NCBI GenBank assembly: GCA_045047085.1
Contig: JASFYT010000056.1
Location: 1 to 64,000 of the forward strand
DNA from: GCA-2401155 sp045047085
GTDB lineage: Bacteria > Pseudomonadota > Alphaproteobacteria > Rhizobiales > Rhizobiaceae
Length of the DNA stretch: 64,000 nucleotides
Direction: 5' to 3'
The notes beneath the pieces are model-generated. The model had not been told where the DNA came from and made no database searches. It saw only the letters and a program-made list of their open reading frames with translations. Shown in pieces: positions 37,553-46,913 of this stretch. The position numbers and the translations under genes are program-made. Every line of letters begins with the position of its first letter. Position 1 is the stretch's first letter.

Positions 37553-39190
37553 ATGGCCGGTGGAAATAATACCAATATCGCTGAGAGGCTGGATTTTATT
37601 GGTCTTTCAAAAAAAGACTGTAAAGAAATTGCAAGCGTTAAAACTATTGTTGAACGTGAATTGCCAGTAGCTCTTGATGATTTTTATGATTTGATCCGCA
37701 AAACGCCTGAAGTAGCAAAATTCTTCAAAAGCGATGCTATGATAACATCTGCAAGAAGCTCACAGTTAGGACACTGGGATGCCATCAGCAGCGGTCGGTT
37801 TGATAGCGGGTATGTGGACAAGGTTAACGTCATTGGCGGTGTGCACGCTCGCATCGGGCTAGAGCCAAGATGGTATATTGGCGGCTACGCCCATTTGGTT
37901 CATCATCTGATAAAGGAGATCAGTAAAGAGCTCTGGCCTTCAAAAAAGGGATTTTTTGGCAAAAAAGAAAGCATAGATGCGGAAGCCTTCGGCTCAACAA
38001 TTGGTAATTTGCTGAAAGCTGTCTTCCTCGATATGGATCTTGCCATTTCAGTTTATATAGATCAGGCTGAGGTTGCAAAAAAAGCAGCCCAGGAAGAGGC
38101 TATTAACGCTGAGCGTAAGATGGTGGTCGAAAATTTTGGCATCGCCATGCAGAAAATTGCTGAAAAAGACCTAACCTATCGGATGCACGCTGATATGCCG
38201 GCTGCTTATAAGAAGCTTCAGGACGATTTCAACAATGCTATGGCCGCTTTGGACGACACAATTTCTTCGATTGGTGATTCTGCTACGGAAATTTATTCCG
38301 GTGCCAATGAAATTCGCACCCAGTCGGATACATTGTCTAAAAGGGCGGAAACACAGGCGGCCTCAGTAGAAGAAACTGCAGCGGCAGTCGAACAAATCAC
38401 AGCGACTGTGAAGACTTCGACTCAAAGTGCAGAAAACGCCGGTAATCTGGTTTCCAAAACCAAGGAAAATGCAGAAAAATCTGGTGAGATTGTACGTGAA
38501 GCAGTTGATGCGATGGATCGCATTGAGAATTCTGCCAAAGAAATTGAAAATATCATTGGGGTAATTGATGAAATTTCCTTTCAGACAAACCTATTGGCGC
38601 TGAATGCCGGTGTTGAAGCGGCGAGAGCAGGAGACGCAGGACGGGGCTTCGCGGTTGTTGCTCAGGAGGTTCGCGAGCTTGCCCAAAGATCAGCGGCTGC
38701 TGCCAAAGAGATCAAGAAATTGATTACATCTTCTGGTGAACAGGTGAAACACGGCGTGAAACTGGTGAATGATACAGGGGTTGCACTGGCTGCAATCGTT
38801 GAGGAAGTTCAGGAAATCAACGAAAATGTATCGGCGATTGTCGATGCGGCTCGTGAGCAGTCCTCAGGGCTTCAGGAAATCAACCAATCAGTCAATACGA
38901 TTGACGAGGGTACGCAGCAGGCAGCTGCAATGGCGGAAGAGTCTACCGCGGCAAGCCATACGCTGGCTGAAGAAGTCACCAAAATTACAACAATGCTTAG
39001 TGAATTCAGTCTGGAAGGTGGCAAACGCGAAGCGGTGGTGAAGACCCACAAACCTGTCGAAAGCCGACGGTCTCGTGCGAATTCAAATAGGGACCGTCCC
39101 GCTGCATCTCCTGCCAGAGAGCTGACTAAGAAGGTGGCAAACGCGTTTGGAGGCGCCGGAACAAGCAATGAATCCTGGGAAGAATTTTAA
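37553..39190 (+). CDS. icpA: Globin-coupled chemoreceptor (IcpA-like)
   Basis: 545-residue soluble methyl-accepting protein without membrane helices. Residues about 10-175 form a protoglobin-type sensor; His98 in GGVHARIGLEPRWYIGGY is the likely heme ligand, so it should sense oxygen. A HAMP-like linker follows (about 205-250), then the signalling domain with the hairpin tip EISFQTNLLALNAGVEAARAG. The chain ends ESWEEF, matching the xWxxF tether that recruits CheR/CheB. GAGGGG lies upstream of the ATG at 37553. IcpA heads the S. meliloti che operon in the same place. Confidence 0.9.
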   Translation: MAGGNNTNIAERLDFIGLSKKDCKEIASVKTIVERELPVALDDFYDLIRKTPEVAKFFKSDAMITSARSSQLGHWDAISSGRFDSGYVDKVNVIGGVHARIGLEPRWYIGGYAHLVHHLIKEISKELWPSKKGFFGKKESIDAEAFGSTIGNLLKAVFLDMDLAISVYIDQAEVAKKAAQEEAINAERKMVVENFGIAMQKIAEKDLTYRMHADMPAAYKKLQDDFNNAMAALDDTISSIGDSATEIYSGANEIRTQSDTLSKRAETQAASVEETAAAVEQITATVKTSTQSAENAGNLVSKTKENAEKSGEIVREAVDAMDRIENSAKEIENIIGVIDEISFQTNLLALNAGVEAARAGDAGRGFAVVAQEVRELAQRSAAAAKEIKKLITSSGEQVKHGVKLVNDTGVALAAIVEEVQEINENVSAIVDAAREQSSGLQEINQSVNTIDEGTQQAAAMAEESTAASHTLAEEVTKITTMLSEFSLEGGKREAVVKTHKPVESRRSRANSNRDRPAASPARELTKKVANAFGGAGTSNESWEEF

Positions 39191-39271
39191 ACCAACAAAA
39201 TCTCCTCCTTCCGCTTGAAGCGGGCGGGGCAATAATGAGTGACAAAAGAGTACTATTACAAGGTCTAGAAA

Positions 39272-39565
39272 ATGTCTGACGAAATTAACAAATTTGAGCT
39301 TCCCGCGTCTTCGGCCAGTGAGAATGCTGGTGGACTAGCCCAGTCACTGCTGGCTTTGCGCGGGCAGCATCTATCGATTGACGCAAGTAGTGTTGGGCGT
39401 ATCGATACGCCATGCCTGCAGGTGCTTCTGGGAGCTGCAAAACAATGGGTTGAAGATGGTGTCAAACTGACGCTTGAAGCGCCTTCGGAAGCATTCGAAA
39501 ACAGCATTAATTTGCTTGGATTAACAATGGAACAATTTGAAACAGAAGGTGGGCAGAATGTCTAA
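39272..39565 (+). CDS. STAS-domain protein of the che operon
   Basis: 97-residue STAS protein, with the core LSIDASSVGRIDTPCLQVLLGAAKQW and LTLEAPSEAFENSINLLGL. Single STAS proteins often antagonise or bind partner proteins. A gene of this type lies at the same place, between receptor and cheY1, in S. meliloti (orf2), where its role is poorly known. The usual phosphorylated Ser/Thr position is occupied by a Ser-Ser in DASSVGRIDT, so phosphoregulation is possible. It overlaps cheY1 by eight bases. Confidence 0.85.
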   Translation: MSDEINKFELPASSASENAGGLAQSLLALRGQHLSIDASSVGRIDTPCLQVLLGAAKQWVEDGVKLTLEAPSEAFENSINLLGLTMEQFETEGGQNV

Positions 39566-39923
39566 AAAAGTACTGGCGGTTGATGATAGCCGCACGATGC
39601 GCGAGATGCTTCGCCATAGTTTGAGTGCTGCCGGGTTCGACGTGACCCTGGCTGAGGACGGCGCAGATGGATTGGTGAAGTTGAAGGAATCTGATCCGGA
39701 TGTGGTTATCACAGATATCAATATGCCTGTCATGGATGGTTTTGAGTTCATCGAGAACGTGCGGCAGCTTGAGGAACTTAACCGGGTACCAATTTTGGTT
39801 TTGAGTACTGAAAGTCATCCCGATAAGAAGCGTCGGGCTCAACAAGCGGGTGCTACAGGATGGATCGTCAAGCCTTTTGATCCTGAAAAACTTGTCTCCG
39901 CTGTTCACCGTGTCTCCCCTTAA
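39558..39923 (+). CDS. cheY1: CheY-type response regulator 1
   Basis: 121-residue single receiver domain. Acidic pair VDDSR (Asp9, Asp10), phosphorylation site Asp53 in ITDINMPVMDG, Ser/Thr in VLSTESH, and Lys in IVKPFD are all present. In S. meliloti the CheY1 of this position is a phosphate sink rather than a motor ligand; the same is likely here by position. AAGGT precedes the ATG at 39558. It is co-transcribed with cheA. Confidence 0.92.
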   Translation: MSKKVLAVDDSRTMREMLRHSLSAAGFDVTLAEDGADGLVKLKESDPDVVITDINMPVMDGFEFIENVRQLEELNRVPILVLSTESHPDKKRRAQQAGATGWIVKPFDPEKLVSAVHRVSP

Positions 39924-39938
39924 AACGGATATAGAATA

Positions 39939-42245
39939 ATGAATCTCGACGAAATTAAAGAAACCTTCTTTATCGAATGCGCTGACCAGATGGTCGAGCT
40001 GGAAACCGGCTTGAACAACCTCGTCACAGATGGCGTCGATATCGATACGGTGAATTCCGTTTTCCGTGCAGTCCATTCTGTTAAAGGTGGTGCCGGGGCG
40101 TTTGAATTGACCAATCTGGTAAATTTTGCCCACGTATTTGAAAATGCTTTGGATATTATCCGGGTGGATCTTAGTGAAGCCACCGATTCCCGGCTCAATC
40201 TGTTGCTTCGTGCAGCGGATGTGCTGAATGATATCGTGGTTGCCACACGCGATCAAGAAGAGCCAATTGAATGTGCGGAAATCACTACTGAGCTGGCAGA
40301 AGCCTTCGACATCTCCGAGGTAGAGGAAGATGATCCAGACGATGCTATAAATAACTTCCAGGCTGTTCCAATTTCAATCATGGATCTTGATCTTGGCGAT
40401 GGCGGCGATGATGATGGTGCATCAGGTGATGCCGATTTTGGTGACGAAGGTGCTTCTGGCTTTCATGTGGGGTTTGAACCAAAACCTGGCCTCTATCTGA
40501 ACGGTCATGATCCGCAAAGACTTTTCCGTGAACTGGCTGAGCTCGGCACTACTACCACCACGTGTGACGTGGACAAAATGCCGATTTTGAGTGCCATGAA
40601 TTCAGATGACAACTATTTAAGCTGGAATTTGGTGATTGATACGGACGGTGAGCTGGACAGCAATACTGGCGAAGGCAAAATCACAGAAGTTTTTGATTGG
40701 GTCAGCACCGAGTGTGAGCTTTCAATATCATATCATGCCGCAGCAGGTGGTGCAGCTGGACCAAGCGATAATTTCGATGATTTCATTGGCGATGATTTGA
40801 TGGACATCGGCGAAGAAGGCGAAGTGGAAGGTGAAGAAACACCTGCTCCAGATGCTGAACTGGGTGCTCCACTGGACAGCGCAGCAGACCCTGACGGTTT
40901 ACCAACTGAAGATGTAACGGAGGCTCCAATGGCAGACGAAACCCCTGAAACTCCAGTAGAAGAAAGTTCCTCAGCGGAAGTTGTTGAACTGAAGCCTGCG
41001 GAGGCTACAGATACAAAGGCGGCGCCAAAGAAGGTAGTAAAAAAGACAGCACAGTCCATTAGAGTTGACAGTGAGCGGGTTGACCGTCTGATCAACTTGA
41101 TGGGCGAACTGGTGATTAATGAGGCGATGCTCGCTGAACGGATCACAAATACTGGTGTCGCCCTTGGTTCGGAAGTGGGCGTTGCTATGGCCGAATTGCA
41201 GAGCCTGACCCGCGAGATTCAAAACGGTGTTATGGCCATTCGTGCGCAACCGGTGAAGCCGGTATTTATGCGTATGTCTCGTGTGGTTCGCGAAGTGTGC
41301 TCAGCTACCGGTAAGAATGCAGTGCTCGAATTTGACGGTGAAAATACCGAGGTTGATACAACGGTAATTGAGGGGTTGAGCGATCCGCTGACCCACATGA
41401 TCCGTAATGCTGTTGACCACGGTATTGAATCACCGGAAAAACGGCTGGCGGCTGGTAAACCTGAACAAGGTACAGTCAAGCTTGTAGCAATGCATGCATC
41501 TGGTCGTATCGTGATTGAAATTAGAGACGATGGTGCCGGTATCAACCGGGAAGTTGTGCTCAATATGGCAATCCAGAAGGGAATTGTTTCACCAGATGCA
41601 AACCTTACCGACAATGAAATCGATAATCTGATTTTTGCTGCCGGCTTCTCAACTGCTGAAACCGTTACCGATGTTTCGGGTCGTGGCGTTGGTATGGATG
41701 TGGTTCGCCAGTCCATTCAAGGTCTTGGTGGCCGGGTTAGTATTTCTTCGACACCGGGCAGAGGTTCTGTGTTCTCAATGAGCTTGCCGCTAACGTTGGC
41801 AATTCTTGATGGCATGATTGTTAAGGAATCTGATCAGACGCTGGTAATTCCAGTTAGCTCTGTACTCGAAACTCTTAGTTTGCGCGAGGGTGATGTAACC
41901 ACCCTTGGCAATGAAGATAAAGTTATGCAGTTGCGCGATAAACTCATCCCGATTGTGGATGTGGGGTACGAACTGGGCTTTGCCGAGAAGCGCACATCCT
42001 TTACCGGCGGCACCGTGTTGGTGGTTGAAGGTGAAAAAGACTGCGTAGGCGCATTTGTTGTTGATTCTATCATGGAGCAACAACAAGTCGTCATTAAGAG
42101 CCTTGAAAGCAATTACCAGCGTATCCCTGGTATTGCCGCTGCCACAATTCTTGGTAATGGCAAAATTGCTCTCATTCTGGATGCGGCAGATATTCTTTCG
42201 CTTCATGAGACTGACGCAAACAATAATTTAGCAAAGACGGGATAA
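39939..42245 (+). CDS. cheA: Chemotaxis histidine kinase CheA
   Basis: 768 residues. The Hpt domain has phosphorylated His46 in FRAVHSVKGGAG. A P2-like region (about 175-270) and a long acidic linker (about 275-350, rich in Glu, Asp and Pro) precede the dimer helices (VDRLINLMGELVINEAMLAERI), the ATPase domain (LTHMIRNAVDHGIE, IRDDGAGI, GRGVGMDVV) and the CheW-like C-terminal domain. It phosphorylates CheY and CheB in response to receptor state. The spacing to cheY1 is 15 bp and to cheW 4 bp. Confidence 0.97.
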   Translation: MNLDEIKETFFIECADQMVELETGLNNLVTDGVDIDTVNSVFRAVHSVKGGAGAFELTNLVNFAHVFENALDIIRVDLSEATDSRLNLLLRAADVLNDIVVATRDQEEPIECAEITTELAEAFDISEVEEDDPDDAINNFQAVPISIMDLDLGDGGDDDGASGDADFGDEGASGFHVGFEPKPGLYLNGHDPQRLFRELAELGTTTTTCDVDKMPILSAMNSDDNYLSWNLVIDTDGELDSNTGEGKITEVFDWVSTECELSISYHAAAGGAAGPSDNFDDFIGDDLMDIGEEGEVEGEETPAPDAELGAPLDSAADPDGLPTEDVTEAPMADETPETPVEESSSAEVVELKPAEATDTKAAPKKVVKKTAQSIRVDSERVDRLINLMGELVINEAMLAERITNTGVALGSEVGVAMAELQSLTREIQNGVMAIRAQPVKPVFMRMSRVVREVCSATGKNAVLEFDGENTEVDTTVIEGLSDPLTHMIRNAVDHGIESPEKRLAAGKPEQGTVKLVAMHASGRIVIEIRDDGAGINREVVLNMAIQKGIVSPDANLTDNEIDNLIFAAGFSTAETVTDVSGRGVGMDVVRQSIQGLGGRVSISSTPGRGSVFSMSLPLTLAILDGMIVKESDQTLVIPVSSVLETLSLREGDVTTLGNEDKVMQLRDKLIPIVDVGYELGFAEKRTSFTGGTVLVVEGEKDCVGAFVVDSIMEQQQVVIKSLESNYQRIPGIAAATILGNGKIALILDAADILSLHETDANNNLAKTG

Positions 42246-42249
42246 TCAA

Positions 42250-42759
42250 ATGACTGATGTAACTAATCCAACGCCTGCGCCAGCTATGTCAATAGCTGCA
42301 CCAGCGAGCGCAGCAGCAGCAACAGAAGAGTATATTACTTTTCGAATTCGTGATCAGGAATTTTGTGTGGAAATCACATCCACTCGTGAAATTCGTGGTT
42401 GGAGCAATGCGACCAGATTGCCGCATTCGCCGGATTATCTGGTGGGCGTGATCAATCTGCGTGGCACGATTTTACCGATCATTGATCTATCCGCCCGGTT
42501 GGGACTTGAACCAAGTGAACCAAGCGAACGCCACGTCATTATCGTGGTTCAGGTTGAAGAAAAAATCTTTGGTCTGTTGGTGGATGCGGTTTCTGACATT
42601 TTGGATGTTGGGCCTGATCAAATTCGCGCGGTTCCTGAAATGAATTCCAGTCAGGCAAAAGAATTCTTCAAACGGGTTGTCGTTATTGAAGAGAGGATCA
42701 TTTGTGAAGTTGCGCTTGATCTGATGGTTCCAACCCAAGAAGCACAACAGGCAGCCTAA
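42250..42759 (+). CDS. cheW: Chemotaxis coupling protein CheW
   Basis: 169 residues, one CheW domain starting near residue 28 (YITFRIRDQEFCVEITSTREIRGW), with the receptor-binding VGVINLRGTILPIIDLSARLGL motif and VDAVSDIL near 115. A 25-residue Ala/Pro-rich head precedes the domain. It links receptors to CheA. It sits between cheA (4 bp) and cheR (4 bp). Confidence 0.96.
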   Translation: MTDVTNPTPAPAMSIAAPASAAAATEEYITFRIRDQEFCVEITSTREIRGWSNATRLPHSPDYLVGVINLRGTILPIIDLSARLGLEPSEPSERHVIIVVQVEEKIFGLLVDAVSDILDVGPDQIRAVPEMNSSQAKEFFKRVVVIEERIICEVALDLMVPTQEAQQAA

Positions 42760-42763
42760 ACCC

Positions 42764-43627
42764 ATGTCAGCAGCAGAAAAACATGAACCAGCAGAGCGGG
42801 CTTATGTCCTGACCGACACCGATTTTTCAGCGATCTCGGCTCTCGTTCTCCAACAGAGCGGAATTCACCTTGGTGACGCGAAGAAAGATTTGGTCTACTC
42901 GCGTTTGACCAAACGCATTCGCATCAGAAAACTGGCCGGTTTTGGCGAATATCTTAAATTCGTTAAATCTGGCGCAGGTACAGCCGAGCGGGAAGAGTTG
43001 ATTTCTGCAATCACTACCAATGTGACCAATTTCAATCGGGAAGGTCATCATTTTGAGCACTTCAGCACTCATGTGGCTCCGGGCCTTATTGAGCGGGCGA
43101 GGAGAGGTGAACCCATCCGTATGTGGTCGGCTGCGTGTTCTGACGGGCGTGAGCCTTTCACTCTGGCAATGTCACTGTTGAACAGGATGCCCGAGGCAGG
43201 AAACTTCAATATTAAGATTTTGGCCACAGACATAGACAAGAAATCGATTCAAACAGCCAATACCGGGCAGTATACCGCAGAGATGGTCAACCGCCTCGAT
43301 CGAAAAACTGTCGAGAAATGGTTCGAACCGTCGGGCGATATGATGCAAGTCAAGCAGGTTGTGCGCAACATGGTTCAGTTCAATGTTTTGAACTTTCTCG
43401 ATGATTGGCCAATGAAAAGGAAGTTTGACGTAATTTTCTGCAGAAATGCACTGATCTATTTTAAGGCAGATATGCAAGAAACAATATTTGACGGATTTAC
43501 GCGTTTTTTACACGATGACGCATACATGTATATCGGTCATTCCGAACGGATTGTGGGACGAGCGGTGGACAAATTCAAATCGGTAGGTCCAACCAGTTTT
43601 CAATACAAACCCAAAGGAATTGAATGA
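42764..43627 (+). CDS. cheR: Chemotaxis methyltransferase CheR
   Basis: 287 residues: N-terminal helical domain (about 20-85) and SAM-dependent catalytic domain (about 90-285). The SAM loop is SAACSDGREPFTLAM, where Arg replaces the first Glu of the GEEPY pattern common elsewhere. FDVIFCRNALIYF is the usual motif IV. It methylates Glu residues of receptors, using the xWxxF tail of the first-gene receptor as a docking site. Its stop overlaps cheB in ATGA. Confidence 0.95.
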   Translation: MSAAEKHEPAERAYVLTDTDFSAISALVLQQSGIHLGDAKKDLVYSRLTKRIRIRKLAGFGEYLKFVKSGAGTAEREELISAITTNVTNFNREGHHFEHFSTHVAPGLIERARRGEPIRMWSAACSDGREPFTLAMSLLNRMPEAGNFNIKILATDIDKKSIQTANTGQYTAEMVNRLDRKTVEKWFEPSGDMMQVKQVVRNMVQFNVLNFLDDWPMKRKFDVIFCRNALIYFKADMQETIFDGFTRFLHDDAYMYIGHSERIVGRAVDKFKSVGPTSFQYKPKGIE

Positions 43628-44691
43628 TGGCAATACGAACACTTGTAATTGATGATTCTATATCAATGCAACGGATGATTTCGACTGTGCTGGGATCTGA
43701 CCCGGAAATCGAAGTTGTTGGCACAGCCAATGATGCATTTCATGCTCGCGATCAAATCAAGGCACTCAATCCAGATGTTATTACACTGGATATTGAAATG
43801 CCCCGTATGGATGGTCTGGAATTTCTGGCGCGGCTGATGAAATTGAGGCCAATGCCGGTGGTGATGATTTCTTCTCACACGACACAGGGTGCCGATGCTG
43901 CCCTTTCAGCATTGCGGATGGGCGCGTTTTCATGCTTGCCTAAACCCAATATGGGCGATGAAAGTGCGCTTACTGAAATGTGCGAGATGGTAAAAGCGGC
44001 TGCGACCGCTGCTTCAGTCATTAAACAAAAAGCCGGTTCACAAGTTGCAGTAACGACGAATTCTGCGCCTGCTGCAGTTGGCCAGTTGCTGAAAAATATT
44101 ATACCGCGCTCGGTGAACAGCCCGGAACTGATTGCCATTGGCTCTTCAACGGGTGGTGTCGAGGCACTGGAAACTGTTTTACAAAGGTTTCCCAAGGATT
44201 GCCCGCCGACGGTTATTACGCAGCATATGCCTGCTAATTTTACTACCAGTTTTGCCCATCGTTTGGATACAATGTGCGCTCCGACCGTATTGGAAGCCGA
44301 AGATAATTTAGCTTTGGAACGGGGGCATATATATCTTGCACCTGGGGCAGTAGGTCACTTGGCGGTCAAACGCCTCGGGGAGTTTCGTTGCTATATCCGT
44401 GATGGTGAACCATGTAATGGGCACAAGCCATCAGTGGACATTTTGTTTAATTCGATAGCAAAATTTGGTAATTCCAGAATTTCATCTGCTTTGCTTACGG
44501 GGATGGGAACCGATGGGGCGAAGGGTATGCTGGCGTTGAAAAACTCTGGCGTAAAGACGGTGGCGCAGAACAAGGCTACTTGTGTGGTTTATGGGATGCC
44601 GTCAGCGGCTGTAAAGTTGGATGCGGTGGACGATGTGTTGCCGCTGGGGGATATTGCTGAAGCAGTTTTAATTGTAAAGAGAAGGAAGTAA
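43624..44691 (+). CDS. cheB: Chemotaxis methylesterase/deamidase CheB
   Basis: 355 residues: receiver domain with Asp56 (VITLDIEMPRMDG), a linker (about 130-165), and the esterase domain with catalytic Ser in IGSSTGGVEAL, His in ITQHMPANFTTSFA and Asp in GMGTDGAKGM. It removes receptor methyl groups on phosphorylation. Two adjacent ATG codons (43624 and 43627) are possible starts. The gene is 6 bp before cheY2. Confidence 0.96.
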   Translation: MMAIRTLVIDDSISMQRMISTVLGSDPEIEVVGTANDAFHARDQIKALNPDVITLDIEMPRMDGLEFLARLMKLRPMPVVMISSHTTQGADAALSALRMGAFSCLPKPNMGDESALTEMCEMVKAAATAASVIKQKAGSQVAVTTNSAPAAVGQLLKNIIPRSVNSPELIAIGSSTGGVEALETVLQRFPKDCPPTVITQHMPANFTTSFAHRLDTMCAPTVLEAEDNLALERGHIYLAPGAVGHLAVKRLGEFRCYIRDGEPCNGHKPSVDILFNSIAKFGNSRISSALLTGMGTDGAKGMLALKNSGVKTVAQNKATCVVYGMPSAAVKLDAVDDVLPLGDIAEAVLIVKRRK

Positions 44692-44697
44692 CGGGGT

Positions 44698-45087
44698 ATG
44701 TCAGTTGCAAGTATGCTAAAAGTGATGGTTGTGGATGATCACGTCACCAGTCGAATGTTGACAGTTGAAGCGCTGCAATCTTTTGGGATCACAAACGTGG
44801 GAGTGGCCAAGGACGGCCGGGAAGCGTTTACCAAATTGGTAAACAACCCGGTCCATCTAACAGTCTCTGATTTGTATATGCCTGATGTGAATGGACTTCA
44901 ACTTTTGAAGGCGGTTCGTGCGCATCCAAAAATTGGAAAGTCCGGGTTTATTATTCTGACCGGGAAAAAGGATAATGCTGTTGTAAATCAGGCAGCTCAA
45001 CTCGGGGCCAATTTTGTTCTCGCAAAGCCGATCAACGGTGAATTGCTAAAACGCTCGATTGAGGCTGTTGTTGGAAAATTGGACTAG
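44698..45087 (+). CDS. cheY2: CheY-type response regulator 2
   Basis: 129-residue receiver: VVDDH (Asp13, Asp14), phosphorylated Asp58 in SDLYMPDVNG, Thr in IILTGKKDN, Lys in VLAKPI. By position this equals S. meliloti CheY2, the regulator that binds the flagellar motor. It shares only moderate identity with CheY1 of this operon, as expected for separate roles. Confidence 0.92.
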   Translation: MSVASMLKVMVVDDHVTSRMLTVEALQSFGITNVGVAKDGREAFTKLVNNPVHLTVSDLYMPDVNGLQLLKAVRAHPKIGKSGFIILTGKKDNAVVNQAAQLGANFVLAKPINGELLKRSIEAVVGKLD

Positions 45088-45095
45088 TAAGTCAT

Positions 45096-45641
45096 ATGAG
45101 TTCTGGGAATAGAATAAATGTTCGTCAAGGTGAACATGTTGTGAGTGATGATCCGGATGTGGTAATTTCTACCTTACTGGGATCGTGCGTGGCAGCTTGT
45201 GTTCATGACCCCGTTGCCGGGGTGGGTGGGATGAACCATTTCCTTTTGCCAGGTGAGGATACGGATAAATACGGGGAGTCTGGACGCTATGGGGCCTATC
45301 TCATGGAGGCGCTTTTAAATGGCGTTTACGCAATCGGAGCATCGCGCAATCGATTGCAGGTCAAACTGTTTGGTGGAGGAAGTATTACAAATTCTTCTGT
45401 CGATCCGGGGAAGATGAATATTGAATTTGCGATGCGTTTTGCTCGTGATGAGGGATTAAATGTAGTGTCCTCAAGTTTGGGGGGCGGACAGGGTCGCAGG
45501 ATCGAATTTAACGCAGTGACGGGCAGTGTCCGGCAAAAATTCATGACGGAAGTTCCCGTTGCGGAAGCCGTAGTCAAACCAGTTGTGGAACAAAATGAAG
45601 CAGAGTCAGCAGTTGCTGCCGGAGAGTTGGATTTTTTTTAA
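45096..45641 (+). CDS. cheD: Chemoreceptor glutamine deamidase CheD
   Basis: 181 residues. The catalytic Cys-His-Thr set is visible: Cys in STLLGSCVAACVHDP, His in GGMNHFLLPG, and the Ser/Thr of GGGSITNSSVDPG. It deamidates Gln residues of receptors. The C-terminal 30 residues are variable and acidic. The stop is directly followed by the next ATG. Confidence 0.94.
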   Translation: MSSGNRINVRQGEHVVSDDPDVVISTLLGSCVAACVHDPVAGVGGMNHFLLPGEDTDKYGESGRYGAYLMEALLNGVYAIGASRNRLQVKLFGGGSITNSSVDPGKMNIEFAMRFARDEGLNVVSSSLGGGQGRRIEFNAVTGSVRQKFMTEVPVAEAVVKPVVEQNEAESAVAAGELDFF

Positions 45642-45968
45642 ATGAGCAATACTGAAACAGCCGTTGTTGAAGAAACAAATGTGGAAGAGACTAATGCCAC
45701 AGTCGTAATTAATGTGCTTAGGTTGGAGATTGCGGAAATCGCAAAGGAGGTTGAAAACCTTCCTCTTGGTGACGACGACGATTCTCCTAATGCAAAAATC
45801 ATAGCCATGCAGAATGTTGATCTGTGTAGTCAGAGGCTTCGCGATATTTCCAAGGTTATGCAAAACCTTGTTGGCAGTGCTGATATGTCCGCCAAATGTA
45901 CTGTTGAGGATATTCTCGACGATATCTGGCTCCAGCACACTCAGGATGCCATCAAAGAAAGCCGATAA
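45642..45968 (+). CDS. cheT: CheT-like small protein, candidate CheY phosphatase
   Basis: 108 residues, acidic and mostly helical. It holds QNVDLCSQRLRDIS with Asp60 and Gln64, and DDIWLQ with Asp94 and Gln98; both fit the DXXXQ pattern of CheZ phosphatases, and the first also fits the CheZ context (QDxxxQRx). CheT is the last che gene in S. meliloti, where it has been reported to carry a DXXXQ motif and to speed decay of phosphorylated CheY1. Position, size and motif agree, but I cannot align the proteins here. The gene starts one base after the cheD stop. Confidence 0.72.
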   Translation: MSNTETAVVEETNVEETNATVVINVLRLEIAEIAKEVENLPLGDDDDSPNAKIIAMQNVDLCSQRLRDISKVMQNLVGSADMSAKCTVEDILDDIWLQHTQDAIKESR

Positions 45969-45982
45969 CGGCTCCACTTTCA

Positions 45983-46010
45983 ATGGCATGTTCTTTTGGG
46001 CATGCCGTTT
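45983..46010 (+). terminator. Rho-independent terminator of the che operon
   Basis: GGCATG (45983-45988) pairs with CATGCC (45999-46004), followed by GTTTTT. It lies 15 bp after cheT and directly before the converging LysR gene end. No flagellar genes follow, unlike in S. meliloti. Confidence 0.8.
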
Positions 46011-46913
46011 TTATTCATCATATTTTGCCAGTGTTTCGACAATATCTTCGAGAAAACGCGCCGATGCCACGGGTAGGGTACGCCCGCGTAGATGACCTAT
46101 AAACAAGAAGCCCGGAGATACATCGCGACTGTCGATTGCAACACTCTGTTTCCCGCGTTCTTCCATATTTGACGGTAAATTGATTGGAATGTCGAAGCAT
46201 ATGTGATCGCCGTCGAGGGCGTAGTTTTGCAGGAATTGCAGATTGTTGGCAGAGACGGCTGATTTAAGGTTGAGGCCAAGGCGGGCAGCAGACCCTTCCA
46301 GCAAATGCCGTACGCCGCTTGGCTGACTGGGCAAAAGCAGCGGATAGTCTACACATTCATACAATCTGACAGATTTTCGCGAAGCTAGAGGGTGATCCCT
46401 TTGTACAATGCAGGAAATTGATTGTTTTAGGGTGAATAATATCTGGAAATTTGCCAGTTTCATGGGTTCAAACACTATCGCAATATCGGCACTGTGATCA
46501 GCGAGTGCCGTCTCCGCCTCGCCTCTAGAACAAACGTTCAGCTGAAAAGTGACGCCTGGAAATTTATCACGATAGATCTTGATTTGATTGGGGAGAAACT
46601 GGCCCAGCGCTTCGGGACTACAGGCAATTGAAACATGACCACGCCGCATGCCTGACAAGTCGGCAATCCTCGATTGCACCCGCTCCATATCAGAAATTTG
46701 GTTGCGTATATGGTCGAGCATGATTTCACCGGCAGTGGTGAGCCGAACCCCGGTCGGTAATCGCTCAAAAAGCAATACGCCAAGTTCATCTTCCATAGAA
46801 AGAAGCCGTCTATTCAGCGCTGAAGGTGTGATAGACAGGTTGCTGGCTGCTTTGCGGATAGAGCCATGATTTGCGATGGCTTCAATGTATTGCAATGGCA
46901 GGAGATAGCGCAT
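46011..46913 (-). CDS. LysR-family transcriptional regulator
   Basis: 300 residues: DNA-binding head (YIEAIANHGSIRKAASNLSITPSALNRRLLSMEDELG, about residues 7-45) and effector domain. The recognition helix has Ala-Leu-Asn-Arg where Val-Ser-Arg is more usual. The ATG at 46913 gives the normal start; an open frame runs up to 47042, but AAGAGG sits nearer the ATG at 46913. It points away from the glnK remnant and amt and could regulate them, which is inference only. Confidence 0.85.
   Translation of the reverse strand: MRYLLPLQYIEAIANHGSIRKAASNLSITPSALNRRLLSMEDELGVLLFERLPTGVRLTTAGEIMLDHIRNQISDMERVQSRIADLSGMRRGHVSIACSPEALGQFLPNQIKIYRDKFPGVTFQLNVCSRGEAETALADHSADIAIVFEPMKLANFQILFTLKQSISCIVQRDHPLASRKSVRLYECVDYPLLLPSQPSGVRHLLEGSAARLGLNLKSAVSANNLQFLQNYALDGDHICFDIPINLPSNMEERGKQSVAIDSRDVSPGFLFIGHLRGRTLPVASARFLEDIVETLAKYDE

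Noticed and set aside
45983..46010. Terminator also serving the converging LysR gene
   Set aside because: On the minus strand the stem is followed by ACATTGAAAG-like sequence rather than a T run, so only plus-strand use is supported.
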